The notes under the pieces were generated by a model that was not told where the DNA came from, made no database searches, and saw nothing but the letters and a program-made list of their open reading frames with translations. Positions 60,201 through 64,000 of a DNA stretch of 64,000 nucleotides are shown piece after piece. How positions within the stretch are numbered: the stretch's first letter is position 1; each line of letters opens with the position of its first letter. Both the position numbers and the translations under genes were made by a program. The DNA comes from Lonicera japonica. Taxonomy: Eukaryota > Streptophyta > Magnoliopsida > Dipsacales > Caprifoliaceae. Where the stretch lies: contig CM038469.1 of assembly GCA_021464415.1 (NCBI GenBank), positions 18,123,901-18,187,900 of the forward strand, read 5' to 3'.

Positions 60201-63200
60201 ATCCAGAAAGTAAATCCAAGAAAAATTAAACACATTTTTTTTTTGAGCTTAAAGGAAGAGATTAGACAAATTCCCATAGAAAAAACCATATTGCAAGATT
60301 AATAATAATAATAATAAAATAAAAATCACCTTCTCTGCAACATCTCTTCTACTCGAGATGCTTCCTTCTTGTACAAAACGAAAACCAATACCCGGTTCCT
60401 GCAAAAAGTACAATACCAGTGCATCAGCAAGGAGAAGGGTCCCTTTATAAAAAGATGTGACACTCGTAGCTTTTTAATCATGGGCTTTGTCATTTTTTTA
60501 CTTTACTCCCCCATTTCTCATGCAAAATTTGACTTCTACCTGTTTTCATAATATTAGACGTTGCCCCTTGTATACGGCAGAATCTTAAAAATTACATTAA
60601 AAACAAGGGATTAAGTCCAAGGATTAGGTTAAAAAAATTAGACATTGCCCCCCGATTTTGTTGTAATATGAGATTCCCCAGCATGAAGGGGACAAAGTCC
60701 AACGATTACGAAAATAGGGGGCGAGCCCTATTTCACATTAGAAATAGGGGGCAAAGTCAAAAAAGCTCTTAAATCTTATAAACATCAAAACACCTAGATA
60801 TGCTGAATATAGCATGTATAATAGAAACAACAGAATACTGAAAGGTTAACGCAGTGATTTGTTCTTTCTACAAATGTTGTTAATGTCTGCCATCCTATTC
60901 TCGATGAGATATTTCTACTTGTAAATAGTTTTACCAACTATCAAGAAAATAGTCAATATATTTCACATCCTCAAGAAAATGGTCAAAATTCTCCGGGTAT
61001 AATATCATTAACGATTAGAAATCAAAGAGACAACATAAACAAAACTGAATAATTAGCAATCCGTACTTTCGAGACGTGTGGTATTTCTCTAGCAAAGTGA
61101 CCAAACGTTCATCGCGTGCTCGATCATCCAGGACCTAGAAATTACGAAGAGAAGACGTTGAGCTGGCAAGCATTCATATACTAACTAAGGTCATTTAATG
61201 TTCACATAAGCCCAATTTCAAATATATATACATATACCTCGACTATCTGCATGACATCATGGTTGGCAGCTAAATCCTCGGAACCTACAACCACCTGAGA
61301 CAAAGTTCATTTGTCAAATGAAGAAACTAAACTACAAGAATGACAATGTTTTGAATCAGCGGCAAAGAAACACACCTTAACTGGGTGGGGATCCATGAAC
61401 TCTTGAGCCAATTGATGAACAGGTGGAGGCCACGTTGCACTGAACATTAACATTTGACGAACTGCATGCATTTGTAGTTTTTGTCACAAGTGAGACATAA
61501 AACTTCTATTTCTGGCCCTTCTGGGTACTTGATAAAGAAGGGAAAGTCAAACACAAGGAATAAAAGGATCACGAATTTTACAGGGGACTTATTGTATCTG
61601 CACCACAGTATATATATACAGTGAAGCAGTATCCAGAGGTACCGCATTCCAAAAAAATTTAAATTCAAGAACTGGATCTTAATTGTTTTTTAACAGTTTG
61701 AGATCCATTGACGGGAAAATTATGAATCTGTGTGATCTTCGAATATGGAGCTCATTTTTCCCCTGAATCAAATTATTTACAAAAATCTCTAAATCGGAGA
61801 ACAAAACCACCAGCCATTTAAACATCACAAGACTAGAACAAATGTTTGACAATGACCTACATTAGAAACTAGGTCCTTGGAATTTTCTTGACATAATAAT
61901 CCATCATAACAAATGGGTTTTGATTTCACAAATATGCTTTCATAGAAGATGGAGATTTTATTTTCGTTTGGCTTATATTTCTACTTGTGAGTTGTATTTT
62001 GCTTTGAGATTTAGTTTCGGATCAGTGCTTTCAATAGCATGACTCTACACACTTAATCACACGCTTTGGTACTAATTTTTGGGAAAATGCGGTAAGCTGC
62101 TTCAGATTAAGCATTATGTTTGTTTCGCGCATGTTCTTCGTGATGTGGCATGTTTTGCACCGCAATTACATGTAAAACGGAGGACAGCGACCACTATTTG
62201 GGCTCTCTTTATCAGAACAGAAAATATGAAACTCTTTTATTTCTCTATTAACGAAGAACGAAGTCATTTTTTTTAGCCCCAAAACCCATATGCTATCCAC
62301 ACAAAGCTTTTTTTCTATCTCTGATCAGCATCTACATCGCTGTCCATTTTCACTCGCCATAGTCGAAAGGTTTGAACGGAACAATGTTATTATAGGTTTG
62401 GTTCACTCTTTCTGTGCTTCATCCCTTTATTCAGTGTTCTGTTTCACCTTCTCTGTCACTCGACTTCTTTCCCTTTCTAAAACTTTGCTGTTGATGTTGG
62501 GAGACATTTAAGCAGGCAGATTTAGATATTCTTACCATAATTGATTGGGTAAATTATAATATATGTTGCCAGGATTGTTTGACAATGACTTGGTTTTTTT
62601 CTTTTTTAAAAAATGGGAAAGTCTAAGTCGGTCTATGTCAATGTTGATACCATAATACTGAATATACTATCTGCTGATATGGAGTATCGATAACATAATA
62701 TAGTTTAAATTAATTGTATAAAGAGTATTGGACTTAATTCATTGTTTTTCTCTATAATATATTCTTTTGAATACTTTTTTAATTATATAAAAATTACTTG
62801 TCTGAATTGCTTACACAAAACAATTCATTGCGTACGCTATACAATACCAAAACCAAAACGCAACGCGATGCGCAATCTCGATTGAAAACACTGGTTCAGA
62901 TACAGAGAAGGGGAATGTGGGGTCGGATTGAATGATAAATATCTATATATAATACATACATAGGCACGGAGGGGAAGTCGTTCTAAAATTGTTCTTAAAA
63001 GAAGATGGATGGCGAGAGAAAACCGGCAGTGAAGTCTAATTGTAATCTCCTTTGGCATAAGGTAAGTCTAATATTGTATAATATTATTATAGAAAACAAA
63101 GTCAAAACGGGCGTAATATTAGTTGTCATCCAGAAAGGGGGGGAGAAAGAGAGAGAGAGAGAGAGAGTTCAGTTACACGCCATACCAGAGTTTGTTTGGG

Positions 63201-63264
63201 AGAGTATAGAACGAACTTCTGGTTCAAATCCCATATCAAGCATTCGATCAGCTTCATCTAGAAC
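57236..63264 (-). CDS. RH5: DEAD-box RNA helicase, RH5/STRS1-like, C-terminal half (5' end beyond window)
   Basis: Nine exons on the minus strand: 63264-63186, 61461-61376, 61294-61238, 61134-61067, 60398-60330, 60195-60102, 58786-58622, 58014-57922, 57328-57236. Phases agree and give 267 residues plus TGA. Motifs in order: DEAD box ([20 protein letters not shown]), motif III ([20 protein letters not shown]), motif IV ([20 protein letters not shown]), motif V ([20 protein letters not shown]) and motif VI ([12 protein letters not shown]). The tail [20 protein letters not shown] ending [10 protein letters not shown] is what I recall for Arabidopsis RH5/STRS1, about 540 residues long. The Q motif, Walker A and GG region must lie right of 64000. 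The family unwinds short RNA duplexes using ATP; RH5 is nuclear and linked to stress responses. The specific paralogue call rests on the tail. Confidence 0.85.
58073..58378. mobile_element. hAT MITE in a helicase intron
   Basis: It begins TAGGAATGGCA and ends TGTCATCCCTA. The flanks ATTATGAG (58065-58072) and GTTATGAG (58379-58386) agree in seven of eight bases. The interior has repeated GGCCCGAC and GGTTGGG-type motifs usual for short hAT derivatives. Confidence 0.8.
59120..59943. mobile_element. Mutator-like non-autonomous element in a helicase intron
   Basis: It begins GGGTAAATGACCAATAAGC and ends GCTTATTGATCATTTACCC. A perfect 10-base duplication TATGAAAATT flanks it (59110-59119, 59944-59953). 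The inverted ends extend about 100 bases with few differences. The core (about 59340-59675) is a minisatellite of GGAGTGGCCGGAATTAAT-type units. Near the right end a 55-base block starting TTGGACCTAAGTGAAATAAC is present twice, at 59699 and 59828. Confidence 0.9.
60399..61066. other. Helicase intron, nothing recognised
   Basis: Contains G-rich text (AAATAGGGGGC, twice near 60713-60756) but no gene or element with clear ends. Confidence 0.4.
61462..63185. other. Long helicase intron (1.7 kb)
   Basis: AT-rich. No transposon ends or protein-like frames were recognised. A GA repeat lies at about 63148-63168, near the donor. Confidence 0.45.
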
Positions 63265-63307
63265 CTACAGCAAGGATGGATCACAGTCATTTCACAAAGA
63301 AGCAATT

Positions 63308-63441
63308 TTTTTTTGATAAGAAACGAAAATTTTATTTCAAACTCAAAAAGATGATACAATCAGAACAGGTATAAGCCAGTGAATGAGATTTCCACTGGAA
63401 TTATACGCTATACCTAAGTACATCAAACGCTACCAAACCCG
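63308..63441 (-). mobile_element. Short LINE 3'-end insertion with 18-bp duplication
   Basis: TTTCACAAAGAAGCAATT occurs on both sides (63290-63307, 63442-63459). The insert starts with a T-run (the poly(A) tail of a minus-strand copy) and TTTGATAAGAAACGAAAATT. That resembles the tail region of the LINE at 33702. Only 134 bases were inserted, a heavily 5'-truncated copy, just upstream of the DEAD-motif exon. Confidence 0.85.
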
Positions 63442-63459
63442 TTTCACAAAGAAGCAATT

Positions 63460-63818
63460 ACGTACATGCTTTCCACTATACCAATATAATTTCCTCATCA
63501 GCTCTAATAGAAAGAGCTAAGTCACTAATAAAATGAAAAAAAGCAAGAAGAAACTAAAATAACCTAACCATTACTCCAGAAACCAGAAGGGTATTTTTTG
63601 ACTACTAACAGAAGAGTATATAAATAAATTCAAGAAACAAACTTCATAAACATGTGTAAATAAATTCAAGGTGGGTTTTTACTTTGGCAATTGCTACTGC
63701 CAAAGCAATATATTGCACTTGAAGCATAATGTACAAGCACATATATGCACACACTGCTCTGGCAATAGCAATTGCCTTTACCTTCCCCCCTAAATAATAG
63801 TGAAATTCAGCTTTGTGC

Positions 63819-63850
<32 letters not shown>

Positions 63851-64000
63851 AAAAAAGCACAAAATAATAATAATTATTAGATCAGGCTCCCCTTTTTTGG
63901 CCGTCCAATAAGTCCCTGAACTCACTTTCACACATAAACACATATGTATACATACTCATGTAAATGTATGCACATATAGTGAACTGTCATATAAAACAAA
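63460..64000. other. Helicase intron up to the window edge
   Basis: No further helicase exon is visible, so the next upstream exon lies past 64000. The stretch holds the C-run/A-run at 63820-63857. Confidence 0.5.
63820..63857. repeat. C29 followed by A9
   Basis: An uninterrupted run of 29 C is followed by A. It is the second such pair in the window. Confidence 0.85.

Noticed and set aside
63644..63943. Minus-strand frame possibly continuing the helicase upstream
   Set aside because: It contains the poly-C tract as poly-glycine and no helicase motif; the expected upstream motifs are absent.
1..64000. CRISPR array, bacterial operons or tRNA/rRNA genes
   Set aside because: No regularly spaced direct repeats, no operon-like gene packing, and no convincing intact tRNA or rRNA; the only tRNA-like sequences are the SINE heads.

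Overview
This window is plant nuclear DNA, most likely from a eudicot. It has long introns with standard GT-AG splice sites, large amounts of plant-type retrotransposons and MITEs, and two genes with clear plant orthologues. No organellar or bacterial gene organisation is visible. Species cannot be named from the sequence alone.

Layout. Positions 1-20,000 are almost entirely transposable elements: the end of an LTR (1-260), a probable very long solo LTR (426-7219) with a second solo LTR nested in it (3837-4867), a decayed MULE/FAR1-type transposase on the minus strand (7251-9327), and a 7.1 kb non-autonomous LTR element (9848-16978) inserted into the upstream part of that DNA transposon. A long-TIR element (18816-19817) follows. 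Positions 20,100-45,060 (+) hold one gene of 12 coding exons, assembled here into a 717-codon frame. It is the plant ATRIP orthologue (SUV2), the partner of the ATR checkpoint kinase. Its 12.2 kb second intron is packed with LINE fragments, MITEs and a rearranged copia element; later introns hold a hAT derivative, a Stowaway MITE, a palindromic MITE and a SINE.

Positions 46,520-53,442 are a young Ty3/gypsy element with TTGAG target-site duplications. Its pol frame runs into the 3' LTR, as in CRM-type chromoviruses. It is disabled by an early stop and two frameshifts in gag, and by loss of the end of its 5' LTR together with the primer-binding site. Positions 57,236-63,264 (-) are the nine 3' coding exons of a DEAD-box RNA helicase most like RH5/STRS1. 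Its 5' half lies beyond the right edge.

The two host genes are convergent and unrelated in pathway: one acts in DNA-damage signalling, the other in RNA metabolism and stress response. The most unusual observations are a four-copy ACCGGT hairpin array with nearly identical spacing in two otherwise unrelated LTR families, LTR elements with inverted or chimeric ends, and a tandem repeat that preserves the empty site of a MITE.
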